NCBI GenBank assembly: GCA_964648795.1
Contig: CAZYMB010000009.1
Span: 1-64,000, forward strand
Length of the DNA: 64,000 nt
Source: JAHDDW01 sp964648795
Lineage (GTDB): Bacteria > Actinomycetota > Acidimicrobiia > Acidimicrobiales > SZUA-35
Direction: 5' to 3'
The number at the start of each line of letters is the position of its first letter. Within the stretch, counting starts at the first letter, position 1. The notes under the pieces were generated by a model, which was not told the DNA's origin, did not search any database, and was given only the letters and a program-made list of their open reading frames with translations. This document shows, one piece after another, positions 43,830 through 51,794 of the stretch. Made by a program: the position numbers and the translations under genes.

Positions 43830-45961
43830 CTACTTTATGACCAGGTTCGTTGTCTTTTGACGGACGATCAGACCTGCAAGAGTGACAGCAATAGCAGTTA
43901 GGACCAGATAAAGAGTATCTACACCAGTACGAGGCAATTCTTCAAGCGCTCCATCTGCTTCACCTTCACCATCTGCTCCGGCCTCACCGTTGGCCCCGAT
44001 CTCACCGTTAGCTCCAGCTGATCCTTCATCGGTCAACGCTAGAACATCGGGCGGGCCAGCCGTTGTCGAAACTGAACCTTCAGCACCAGCGACGCCACCT
44101 TCTGTAGCTCCTGGCGTAGTTGTTGACGTAGTTGTTGGCGTGACAGAGGTTGTTGATTCGGCTGTCGTACTAGAACTTGCTGTAGTCGACTCAACCGTAG
44201 TCGTAGTCGGCTCCACCGTCGTAGTAGTCGATTCCACCGTAGTCGTAGTCGACTCCACCGTCGTAGTAGTTGGCTCCACCGTCGTAGTGGTTGATTCAGT
44301 TGTAGTTGTTGTTGGCTCCACCGTCGTAGTAGTCGACTCCACCGTAGTCGTTGTTGGCTCCACCGTCGTAGTTGTGGTTGACGCAATCGTAGTTGTNNNN
44401 NNNNNNNNNNNNNNNNNNNNNNNNNNNNNNNNNNNNNNNNNNNNNNNNNNNNNNNNNNNNNNNNNNNNNNNNNNNNNNNNNNNNNNNNNNNNNNNNCCGT
44501 AGTCGTTGTTGGCTCCACCGTCGTAGTTGTGGTTGACGCAATCGTAGTTGTTGTGGTTGGAGGAGCTGTAACAATTAAACTGACATCTGCATCGTTGTTG
44601 GTATCGGTACTATCGGTATCATCCCCGGCACTTGGGGCTTCACCTGCAACTACAAGCTCTGCTACATCATCGGCGTCAGGTTGAACGAATGCGACGTTAT
44701 CTACGGTCTCACCCACTTCAGCGTTCGATATTCCGGTGACTAATATTTCGATAGATTCATCCGGACCTAGCGGTATCAATCCCTCGCAAGTGGTAACTGC
44801 GGCGCAATCGACTTCTGCTGGGTCTCCACTAAGAGAAACCGATGTCACTGTCGAACTGGCAGAGTCGCTAACGACCCAACCTGGTATCGCAGCCGCAGTT
44901 CCTTCGTTGCTTACAGTTACAGTCCAAGAGACAGTATCTCCAGCAAACTGAGGCGCTTTAGTAACCACTTTTTCGGTTACTAGGTCTGGTTGGCCAACTC
45001 CAAGTAGCGGCCCAACCCAAGACAAGAATTCTGTAATACCATCACAAGCTCTCGAGGTCTGCGTACAAGAGTCATCGTCACCAACCACAACCATCATCGA
45101 TGTCACCGAGATGTCTGGGTCTACAAATCCAATGAACCTTGTGCTTTGGTTACCGCAACCCAAAGCATCAGCACTCACCACTGAACCACCACATGTTAAA
45201 TCTGTTGCAGGTAACTCTTCTGGAAGGATTTCAGCGTACTGAACAACGTTGCCAGCAGCGTCAAACAATTTTACTCTTGCTAAAACTCCTCCGCCTGTTG
45301 GGTCGGGGTCCCTGGTTTCCAGGTCTCCAAACCAAAGACCGAAAGAGCCAACAGGCTGAGAGAACTCAAACAAAGCTGCATCCAAAGCATTGCCGGCAGG
45401 GAACCTTGTGGCATTCCAGAATGTTGCTGGATTTGCACCGATACCAGAGAATGCAGCTGGTGCAGCAAGGGTGCTTCCAGCGACTGGTGCTGTGGTTAAG
45501 TCCTCGGGACGAGGTGCACAGTCCTGCATGCGTGCACTGTCTGAGAAGACAGCGTTGTTGCTAAGAATTCCGGTTGAGGTATCGAGAGGGTCGTGGGCAT
45601 TGATCGTTGGGACTTGTCGTCGAGACACCGTTACATCGACAGTGCTAACTCCTGGAAAAGACAGTACTGCACTGTCGCCAGATGCGTCATCGGCTGGCGT
45701 GATAGCTGGAGATATATAGGTGAAGCCGGAAGCGACGGCCTGGGTCGCCCAGTCGTTAGCTAGCGCAGCGGTTGCTGCTTCTTCTGCCGCATTCGCCGAA
45801 CCGCTACCACAGCGAGTGCCGAAGACACTACCTGTTCGAGTTGTAGTACCTGCTACTGCATCAGACCAACTAATGAGACCTGTATGGCCGTCTGCCTGCA
45901 CAGAAGAGAGCGGCATGAACAATAGTCCAGTTAAAGAAAATACAAGCAAAAATCTCTTCAT
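43830..45961 (-). CDS. LPxTG-anchored surface stalk protein (interrupted by assembly gap)
   Basis: Signal peptide at the ATG at 45961 (MKRFLLVFSLTGLL), then a secreted beta-rich domain, a DUF11-like domain (DLVTEKVVTKAPQFAGDTVSWTV...NEGT), an Asp-rich spacer, a threonine-rich repeat (TTTTVEP/TTTTVES), an acidic Gly/Ala linker and a sortase signal LPRTG with a hydrophobic helix and a basic tail. The N gap 44397-44496 breaks the frame as deposited. Joining the identical 55 bases on both sides restores one frame of 658 residues (1977 bases with stop). No sortase is in the window. Confidence 0.85.
44342..44396. repeat. 55-base contig-end duplicate, left copy
   Basis: These 55 bases are identical to 44497-44551 on the other side of the N block. 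Length and position fit the shared k-mer of two unmerged de Bruijn contigs rather than a biological duplication. Confidence 0.9.
44397..44496. other. Scaffold gap of 100 N
   Basis: Exactly 100 N, the standard arbitrary gap size. It falls inside the stalk repeat. The flanking identical 55 bases suggest that the real distance is negative, meaning the contigs overlap. Confidence 0.97.
44497..44551. repeat. 55-base contig-end duplicate, right copy
   Basis: Exact copy of 44342-44396, in the same coding phase relative to the protein, so merging the copies keeps the stalk gene in frame. Confidence 0.9.
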
Positions 45962-45985
45962 GAACCGCCCATCGGCAGCACCAAG

Positions 45986-46085
45986 NNNNNNNNNNNNNNN
46001 NNNNNNNNNNNNNNNNNNNNNNNNNNNNNNNNNNNNNNNNNNNNNNNNNNNNNNNNNNNNNNNNNNNNNNNNNNNNNNNNNNNNN
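45986..46085. other. Scaffold gap of 100 N
   Basis: Second 100-N block, between the stalk gene's leader and the tRNA-Ala 3' end. The flanks are not duplicated here, so real sequence of unknown length is missing. The stalk gene promoter and possibly a small gene or RNA may lie in it. Confidence 0.97.
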
Positions 46086-46087
46086 CG

Positions 46088-46160
46088 TGGAGCTAAGGAG
46101 AATTGAACTCCTGACCTCTTGCGTGCCACGCAAGCGCTCTACCAACTGAGCTATAGCCCC
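46088..46160 (-). tRNA. tRNA-Ala (anticodon GGC)
   Basis: A 73-base cloverleaf. The acceptor stem GGGGCTA/TAGCTCC contains the G3-U70 pair that defines alanine tRNA. The anticodon stem CTTGC/GCAAG encloses loop GTGGCAC with anticodon GGC, and the T-arm has GTTCAATTC. The 3' CCA is not encoded (A73 is followed by CG). It lies 3 bases from the N gap. Confidence 0.96.
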
Positions 46161-46203
46161 GTAAGGACCTTGAAAGTATATAGCTCATTGGGTCTTGCCC
46201 CAC

Positions 46204-46209
46204 TAGCCT
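46204..46209 (+). promoter_or_regulatory. -10 box of LeuRS-derived gene
   Basis: TAGCCT ends 7 bases before the GTG at 46217, giving a leaderless mRNA and supporting that GTG as the start. Confidence 0.4.
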
Positions 46210-46216
46210 CAATGAT

Positions 46217-46984
46217 GTGCATGATCAGCCCCTTCACGAAGAGTTACGGTATCGACCAACTGAGATTGAGTCACGGCTTCGCTCTACTTGGCATCCAGAG
46301 GCTGACCCCTTTATCGATACGGATTCAAACGCTGACCTTGCCAACTTAAGGTCGCTAGCTTTCGATGACTTCTTCACGCGTTGCCATCGCATGTATGCGA
46401 CCATTCATCCAGAACTAGCTGATCCAGAGATAGCTGATGTTCCTGCAGAACTACGGCCCCTTGCTCAAACAATTGGCTGCCAAATGTCACACATCAGTTC
46501 CCATACTTTGGCCTCACGGGTGAGCAACGCCAAGCCTGTCTCTGGATACATTGCTTACTCAGCTGACCTAACTCGAGTCGCCTTGTTACGCACGAAACAG
46601 TTCGCTGAAACACTTGATACCGAACTCATCGACTTTGCTGGCCCAGAAAGATTCTTACAAAGGCTGTGGCGCTTATGTAGAACTGAAACTCGAAATCTTC
46701 GCAACGTTCACTATGGCCCCCCGATACAAACTGATACTGAGATAATCGAAGCAATGACTGTCTTTAGCAACAGCTGCTTCGAAGCTTTTGGTCGCAGGTC
46801 TGCTGGCCAATACTTGGCGGCAGTTGCTACAGCTAACAATGATTTGCACCGCTATGTTTTTTCTGAGCTTGGACCACAAGCCGACACAGTGGAAGAAGCA
46901 ATAAAGTCCTTGACCTTACACCTTGCACCACTATGCCCGTTTATGGCCGCAGAGCTTTGGGCTCTTCGCTTTCAAAAGTCGTAG
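46217..46984 (+). CDS. Leucyl-tRNA-synthetase-derived protein lacking catalytic core
   Basis: 255 residues. Near the N-terminus, RYRPTEIESRLRSTW resembles the opening helix of class I LeuRS. Residues about 101-124 (RVSNAKPVSG...YSADLTRVALL) look like an eroded KMSKS loop plus the GAD-x-x-R-x-x-L segment. From 138 on it follows the LeuRS anticodon-binding domain (FAGPERFLQRLWRL ... LHLAPLCPFMAAELW). The HIGH motif, most of the Rossmann core and the editing domain are absent. It stands next to rsfS, close to where leuS often lies. Probably not an active synthetase; a tRNA-binding regulator or a decayed copy are options. Confidence 0.72.
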   Translation: MHDQPLHEELRYRPTEIESRLRSTWHPEADPFIDTDSNADLANLRSLAFDDFFTRCHRMYATIHPELADPEIADVPAELRPLAQTIGCQMSHISSHTLASRVSNAKPVSGYIAYSADLTRVALLRTKQFAETLDTELIDFAGPERFLQRLWRLCRTETRNLRNVHYGPPIQTDTEIIEAMTVFSNSCFEAFGRRSAGQYLAAVATANNDLHRYVFSELGPQADTVEEAIKSLTLHLAPLCPFMAAELWALRFQKS

Positions 46985-46999
46985 GCGAGCCACAAGAAC

Positions 47000-47407
47000 T
47001 TAGCCGGCGATTGGTTCTTCGGTATCGCCCCTTTGTTCGAACTCGATTTTCATTCTTGGCACGTCTTGCCATAGTCGGCCGAGGTCGTAATAGTTGCGAG
47101 CTTCTGAACCGAACACGTGGACTACAAAATCGCCGTAGTCCATCAGTATCCACTCGCCGGCTTCTTTGCCTTCGATCGTGATTGGCTTTACTGAGTATTT
47201 AACAGTTAGAGCTTCTTCTACCTTGTCGACTAATGCTCGGACTGCTCTTGGGTTGCGACCAGTTGTAACAACAAACCAATCAGTTATTGCCAAGTGTTCT
47301 GCTACATAGAAAGCTTCGGTCTCGGTGCCCATTGCAGAGTCTGCAGCGATTGCAGCTTGAGCTACGAGTTCATTGATGTCTTCGATTGTTGGGGATGCTG
47401 TTGACAT
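47000..47407 (-). CDS. rsfS: Ribosomal silencing factor RsfS
   Basis: Binds uL14 and blocks subunit joining during starvation. The 135-residue protein has the family motifs KAxDI-like N-terminus (IADSAMGTETEAFYV), ITDWFVVTTGRNPRAVRALVD, EAGEWILMDYGDFVVHVF and YYDLGRLWQDVP. ATG with AGGCGA upstream. Convergent with the LeuRS-derived gene, 15 bases apart, and part of the nadD-rsfS block. Confidence 0.96.
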   Translation of the reverse strand: MSTASPTIEDINELVAQAAIAADSAMGTETEAFYVAEHLAITDWFVVTTGRNPRAVRALVDKVEEALTVKYSVKPITIEGKEAGEWILMDYGDFVVHVFGSEARNYYDLGRLWQDVPRMKIEFEQRGDTEEPIAG

Positions 47408-47427
47408 TGGGTCGCCTAGATTTAGAG

Positions 47428-48294
47428 CTAGTCAACCAGATCTGAGTCAGCCCCCAAAAGAAGCGTGGCAGTAGTCTGATCGACTGCGAGGTCGTCTATC
47501 AGGATATCGGCTCCGAAAAGGTTTGCGAGCCGAGTTACCTCGCTGGAATCAGCAAGCGCTGCAGGCACTGTCAGGACAGTGGGGTCTGTCGAGAACACAG
47601 CGGCGTTACCGGTTTCTTGGATCTGAAAACCACTGGCCGCTAGCTCGGCGACAGCTCCGACTAGGTCAGCGTTTGAGACTTGACTGAGGACAGCAACGTT
47701 GAGGCGTGACTCATGAGCAGGGCGTTGCACGTTGGCGACAACGAAATCTTCGACTACATCAGCGTCTATGACCAGTTCGCCCGAGTCCAGTTCTACAACA
47801 GGTAGCGCCACATTGGTAAGTTCGGAATTGCCCACAAGCTGACTAACAACAGCGATGGTTCCGCCGATTCCAACTTCTGTTGCGCCTTCAAGATCAACCC
47901 GTAACGCCTCGGACAACTCCGCTACCAACTGGGGGCCGGCAAGCGTTGGAGCGACACCACCAACTTCATAGAGTTCTACAGGAACTTCGATGGCTGAACT
48001 TGAGGTTTCAGAAATAGAGATTAGTGAAACGCGTTGCACGACTCCAATGGTGTCTCTTTCGATAAGAGGGTGTAGCTGTGTGTGCTGCACTAGCGATCTG
48101 TATCCAGGATCTGCCGCCGTTACTTCAGATACGATCGTGCCTGCCTCGGTGTTCAAAAATGCGTGATAGCCGGCAATCATAAGAAATGGAACTGCCACTG
48201 CCAAAACAACTTCGGCCAAGACAAACACCGGCATGAACAAACGGCGATTCGGATTAACCTCTGGAAAAGCTAACACCTCAAAAGCGTAGAACAC
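47428..48294 (-). CDS. LytR_C-domain membrane protein
   Basis: 288 residues: one N-terminal membrane helix (about 20-43), a short extracytoplasmic region, and a C-terminal LytR_C-like segment (LNVAVLSQVSNADLVGAVAELAASGFQIQETGNA). Such proteins sit between nadD and rsfS in many Actinomycetota; the exact role in cell-wall polymer attachment is unclear because the catalytic LytR domain is missing. GTG start at 48294. Follows the 203-residue gene by 43 bases. Confidence 0.75.
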   Translation of the reverse strand: MFYAFEVLAFPEVNPNRRLFMPVFVLAEVVLAVAVPFLMIAGYHAFLNTEAGTIVSEVTAADPGYRSLVQHTQLHPLIERDTIGVVQRVSLISISETSSSAIEVPVELYEVGGVAPTLAGPQLVAELSEALRVDLEGATEVGIGGTIAVVSQLVGNSELTNVALPVVELDSGELVIDADVVEDFVVANVQRPAHESRLNVAVLSQVSNADLVGAVAELAASGFQIQETGNAAVFSTDPTVLTVPAALADSSEVTRLANLFGADILIDDLAVDQTTATLLLGADSDLVD

Positions 48295-48337
48295 CCATCG
48301 TTAAGGACTGGGGACCCCAATCAAACTACCTAGCTAG

Positions 48338-48949
48338 CTATTTTAGACTTGAGCCACGAGCAACCAGGAGTCGGATATTACTCGGCGGCAGCTCGCCAAT
48401 GCTTATCTGCTTCGACACTCCGTAGCTGACTGTTTCGCCGTTGACGAAGAATTTAGGAGCCGGATCATTGAAAGACAGAAGCTTACGAAGCTCGGCAAGA
48501 CTGGTGTCAGCTGAAATGTTGTTCAACGCTGTCAACTGTTCAACCACTATGTAATAGTTCCTTTCTGAGAGGTTAACGAAGCTTCGACGGTTAACACGAA
48601 AGCCACCCGAATCGCTTCGGACAACTGGTTTCAATGCGGGCACTCCAGTAGCTCGATACCGGTCCTTCAGCTGTTGGGCAAGTTTAATGAAATAACCTTG
48701 GCTCCAAATCAGCTCGAGCAACTCAAGCCTGATTGCGTGCACTAATTTAGCAGCGATTTTGGGCTGGCCGTTTGCTACGAAATAGCGGGCAAGCTCATAA
48801 GCCTTCTTGACATCTTCTAGACCCGACATTCTGCCGTTGGCCAGTCCCAGCAGAATCAGATTTATATCGTTTAGCCCGGAGGTCAGCTTCTTAGCTGCGT
48901 CTTTTGCCTGGGTAGCGGCTGCGTCGTCTCTCAAATTGTCTTCCGCCAT
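48338..48949 (-). CDS. Unknown soluble protein of nadD-rsfS block
   Basis: Family not recognised; 203 residues, helical N-terminal half (NDINLILLGLANGRMSGLEDVKKAYELARYF), then a basic stretch and a beta-rich C-terminus. AAAGGCGA precedes the ATG. It lies 46 bases downstream of nadD and upstream of the LytR_C gene, so it is likely cotranscribed. No motif to suggest function. Confidence 0.65.
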   Translation of the reverse strand: MAEDNLRDDAAATQAKDAAKKLTSGLNDINLILLGLANGRMSGLEDVKKAYELARYFVANGQPKIAAKLVHAIRLELLELIWSQGYFIKLAQQLKDRYRATGVPALKPVVRSDSGGFRVNRRSFVNLSERNYYIVVEQLTALNNISADTSLAELRKLLSFNDPAPKFFVNGETVSYGVSKQISIGELPPSNIRLLVARGSSLK

Positions 48950-48995
48950 TTGATCGCCTTTGATCTAACCGCCGCCTGGCAGTTTCAAACAGTTG

Positions 48996-49565
48996 TCAAG
49001 TGTACAGTCTGTGCTTGATTATCAAACTCTCAACTGCTGGCGAAACCCGATCGCTGATTTCTTCACCGGCTCGCACAGCTAGGCGAATATCGGTAGAAGA
49101 GATATCGACTGGCTCCATTTCTACAGACTGGAATCTGACTTGGGCTGGCATCATGATTTTGTGGCTTGGCCTATTAATAACAATGAACTCCCACCCTTTG
49201 GCCAGATCTTCCGTGCGGTACCAGGTCGCCAGAGCAGAAGCGGCATCGGCACCAATTATTGGTTTGTACTCTATATCATCAGCAGCTAATGCATTGAGCA
49301 AGTCGTAGGTATAACTTGGCCCTTCGAGGTTTTGCTCTATATCTGAAACGACAACGCCGCCGACTGATTCGAATGCGGCCACGGTCATTTCGTACCTAAC
49401 CCTGAATGGCGTTATTTCGCCGAGGCCTGTCTTTTGCCAAGGGTCCGCAGCCACAGGCACGACTAAGTTGTCCACAGGGCTTCTAGCTAAGACGGCCTTA
49501 GCCACAGCCAAGTGGCCGTTATGAGGGGGGTCAAAAGTCCCGCCGAAGACACCAGTTATCGTCAC
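48996..49565 (-). CDS. nadD: Nicotinate-mononucleotide adenylyltransferase
   Basis: Makes deamido-NAD from nicotinate mononucleotide and ATP. The 189-residue protein has GGTFDPPHNGHL near the start (the HxGH nucleotidyl-transferase motif) and the C-terminal ISSTDIRLAVRAG. Start is GTG at 49565 without a strong ribosome binding site. It heads the block with the unknown gene, lytR_C and rsfS. Confidence 0.96.
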   Translation of the reverse strand: MTITGVFGGTFDPPHNGHLAVAKAVLARSPVDNLVVPVAADPWQKTGLGEITPFRVRYEMTVAAFESVGGVVVSDIEQNLEGPSYTYDLLNALAADDIEYKPIIGADAASALATWYRTEDLAKGWEFIVINRPSHKIMMPAQVRFQSVEMEPVDISSTDIRLAVRAGEEISDRVSPAVESLIIKHRLYT

Positions 49566-49933
49566 GGGTCAAGCTTGCCACCCAAATAACGGCAAATAAA
49601 GTATCTCAAGCACAAAGTCGAAAACAAGTCCCGATTGAAGAATTCTGCGTCAAAAGACACCCACTTCGGTCAAATAGGTACTAATTTAAGCAGAACTTAC
49701 AAAAAGTTAGGAAAAAACACCCGCGCGCTATGGACATTTCGGCCTGCATGCACTAAAAATAGTGTTTGGACATGGCACACCACCGCCGCCTCGGGGGATT
49801 GATTGTCTACATAATCAAATAGATATAAGACCCTCGACACGGACCCACAAAGTTGGTGTCAACCAAAACTTAACAACGACGACGGCAAGTAGCCAATGTC
49901 TTTAATCAACGACGATAAAGCGAGATAGTTCAT
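49566..49933. promoter_or_regulatory. 368-base divergent intergenic region before sigma factor
   Basis: No gene is seen. Three short inverted repeats occur: CACTA-N4-TAGTG (49751-49764), TTGATT-N8-AATCAA (49799-49818) and TTGGT-N4-ACCAA (49853-49866). A TATAAG box is at 49824-49829. These may be promoter or operator elements for the sigma gene; no known operator was recognised. The sigma ATG has only a weak ribosome binding site. Confidence 0.4.
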
Positions 49934-50773
49934 ATGAGCGACTCAGTAGGACAATACCTAAACGAAATTGGACTGGTTCCACTTCTTACAGCAGAAGAAG
50001 AACGAGAACTAAGCCAGATCATTGAAAAGGGAGTAGCAGCTCGCCTTAAGATCGAAGAAGGTACTGGCACAGTAGTAGATAAGCGTGCAGCTCGTGCAGC
50101 AGCTCGAGCTAAGGACCGTTTCATTAGAGCGAACCTTCGTTTGGTAGTTAGTGTGGCTCGTCGTTACCCACTTCCTCCATCAATGGAGCTTCTAGATCTT
50201 ATCCAAGAAGGTAACCTCGGCCTAGAGCACGCAGTTGACAAGTTCGACTGGCGTAAGGGGTTCAAATTTTCTACATATGCTACTTTCTGGATTCGCCAGG
50301 CTATCGGCCGTGCGCTTGACCAGAAGGCAAGTCTTGTTCGCCTACCGGGTGATCGTTCTGCAAGCCTTCGTGCTGCACTTCGCCAAGTATCGGGTGACGG
50401 AGACGAGTTGGACGATGAGCACGCAAGACTGCACCGTCTAACCACACCAACTTCTCTAGACAGAACAATTGGTGACGACGACTCTAACGAGCTAGTTGAC
50501 CTCCTTCCAGACGCTACCCCAGGCCCAGAGCTTGAGGTAATGAGCAAGGCTGAAGAGAAGCTAGTTACTGGTCTTCTAGAAGTTCTTGACCCACGTGCTA
50601 AGTACGCAGTTGAGCAACGCTTTGGTCTAAACGATGGCCGCAAGCGCAGCTACCGTGAAGTTGGCGAAGAGCTAGGTGTTACAGCAGAAGCTGCACGACG
50701 TCTAGTAAAGCGTGCAGTTAACGCAGTTCGTGACCAGGCTGGCGACGTCATCAAAGACTTCGACGCAGCATAA
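49934..50773 (+). CDS. RNA polymerase sigma-70 factor, principal-type (group 1/2)
   Basis: 279 residues. Region 1.2 (SVGQYLNEIGLVPLLTAEEE), region 2 (NLRLVVSVARRY...LLDLIQEGNLGLEHAVDKFDW...FSTYATFWIRQAIGRAL), region 3, and region 4.2 (SYREVGEELGVTAEAARRLV). Region 1.1 is missing, as in group 2 factors. Codon choice leans to GCA, CGT and CTT-type codons more uniformly than its neighbours, suggesting high expression. It could be the housekeeping or a SigB-like factor. Confidence 0.93.
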   Translation: MSDSVGQYLNEIGLVPLLTAEEERELSQIIEKGVAARLKIEEGTGTVVDKRAARAAARAKDRFIRANLRLVVSVARRYPLPPSMELLDLIQEGNLGLEHAVDKFDWRKGFKFSTYATFWIRQAIGRALDQKASLVRLPGDRSASLRAALRQVSGDGDELDDEHARLHRLTTPTSLDRTIGDDDSNELVDLLPDATPGPELEVMSKAEEKLVTGLLEVLDPRAKYAVEQRFGLNDGRKRSYREVGEELGVTAEAARRLVKRAVNAVRDQAGDVIKDFDAA

Positions 50774-50791
50774 CTTAATAGATCTGATCCT

Positions 50792-50816
50792 CGATGTTTC
50801 AGCTTGCTGAAACTCG
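50792..50816 (+). terminator. Hairpin after sigma factor gene
   Basis: GTTTCAGC-TT-GCTGAAAC, extended by CGA/TCG around a bulge, 18 bases after the sigma stop. There is no U-run, so it is either a weak terminator or a protein-binding palindrome. Confidence 0.45.
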
Positions 50817-50948
50817 GTTAGCGAACATAGTGAGCGGCGGGACTACGGTCCGGGATCAAAAAGTCTCGTTGTAGCGGCCCAGAAATGGATCGCTACAATA
50901 GTTTTAGGCGACAAAATAAGGCGGACACATCAGAACTTGAATAAACGC

Positions 50949-50954
50949 TATAAT
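50949..50954 (+). promoter_or_regulatory. -10 box upstream of first membrane/tail protein
   Basis: Perfect TATAAT. The transcript would start near 50961 and contain AGGCGG at 50976-50981, a ribosome binding site that suits an ATT at 50987 but not the GTG at 51068. Confidence 0.55.
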
Positions 50955-51067
50955 GGTCTACAAGCGACAAACTATAGGCGGAACCAATTGCGGACCGAAA
51001 CGAAGAACGAGAGCTAATTGCAGAAGGCTCCAAAAGCGTAAGAGATGTAGCTAACGATAGGCGCTAC

Positions 51068-51727
51068 GTGGCCTCGAAAGCCCGGATAGCGCTAGGTGCC
51101 ATATTTCTATCAACATTTTCTTTTGTCATAGCAGAGACCATTGGGATCGCCGAAATCCCTACAAACTTTCTAGGCCTTGCTGCCGCTACCTATTTCGGGA
51201 CGCCCTTACTAGCCATCGTCGCCTCATTTCAGCGTCAAAGAAATGCCTTCCTTTCTAAGCTAGCCTCTAACGCTGTTGGTCAAGATATCGACATCAACTG
51301 GATCAAGACAGCGAAAGGAAGCGACGCCCACCTTGAAATCATAGGGAACCATGAAGTAAGTGCAGTACACAAGGCAATTGGCCACTCTGTGACGACCAAG
51401 TTCACAGCTCCCGACATGAACATATACGGTCCAGTTTCAGCAAGCGAACTGATTGAGATCGTTGAGAAGAGACAGCTCTCAAGCAGAACCCCTCAAGACG
51501 GGCTTGAGAACTACGAACCAGCAACAAACGAACAAGTAGTTGACGAACTAAACCAAACCAACACTGAAGTACCGGACAAACCACAGAAGCCGTCCAAGCC
51601 AAGTGAGATCGAATTAGCAACAAACGCCAGCCCAGCACCAAGACCATCAGGACTCGGCGCCAGCACCAAACTCGCCGCCCAACTAGCAACCAAAACCGGC
51701 GCCAACAGTCACAAAATGCATATCTAG
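51068..51727 (+). CDS. Membrane protein with disordered tail, first of a pair
   Basis: Family not recognised. From the GTG at 51068 it has 219 residues: two membrane segments (about 8-28 and 33-52), an 85-residue soluble domain, and a Pro/Ser/Thr-rich tail. The frame stays open upstream to 50978; an ATT at 50987 with AGGCGG before it would add 27 residues (I-A-D-R-N-E-E-R-E...) that match the charged N-terminus of the next gene's product, so the real start may be the rare ATT. Both starts should be considered. Confidence 0.65.
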   Translation: MASKARIALGAIFLSTFSFVIAETIGIAEIPTNFLGLAAATYFGTPLLAIVASFQRQRNAFLSKLASNAVGQDIDINWIKTAKGSDAHLEIIGNHEVSAVHKAIGHSVTTKFTAPDMNIYGPVSASELIEIVEKRQLSSRTPQDGLENYEPATNEQVVDELNQTNTEVPDKPQKPSKPSEIELATNASPAPRPSGLGASTKLAAQLATKTGANSHKMHI

Positions 51728-51794
51728 CCGATCCCCCAACTACAAAGCCAGCAACACCAGGTCCCTGTAGAAGCATCTACAGATACACTGAAAT

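Larger units (their letters stand above)
44182..44551 (-). repeat. Threonine-rich heptad repeat region
   Basis: Tandem 21-base units encode T-T-T-T-V-E-(P/S), about ten copies across contig ends, forming an extended, probably O-glycosylated stalk. The unit is nearly identical between copies, which explains the assembly break here. True copy number is unknown. Confidence 0.85.

Noticed and set aside
43990..44502. Plus-strand valine-rich ORF opposite the stalk repeat
   Set aside because: It is the antisense shadow of the threonine-rich repeat, and it also depends on the gap.
44182..44551. Tandem repeats considered as a CRISPR or regulatory array
   Set aside because: Units are 21 bases, in frame and adjacent without spacers; they encode the TTTTVE(P/S) stalk.
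44039..46129. Long minus-strand frame of about 696 codons running through both N gaps
   Set aside because: It is kept open only by N blocks. Its start lies inside the tRNA and its end beyond the first gap is in the wrong frame, with Arg/Gln/Leu-rich nonsense. The real gene starts at 45961 and ends at 43830.
45870..46145. Minus-strand ORF beginning inside the tRNA-Ala gene
   Set aside because: Its first residues are a translation of the tRNA and the rest depends on the N gap. It is a familiar tRNA artefact.
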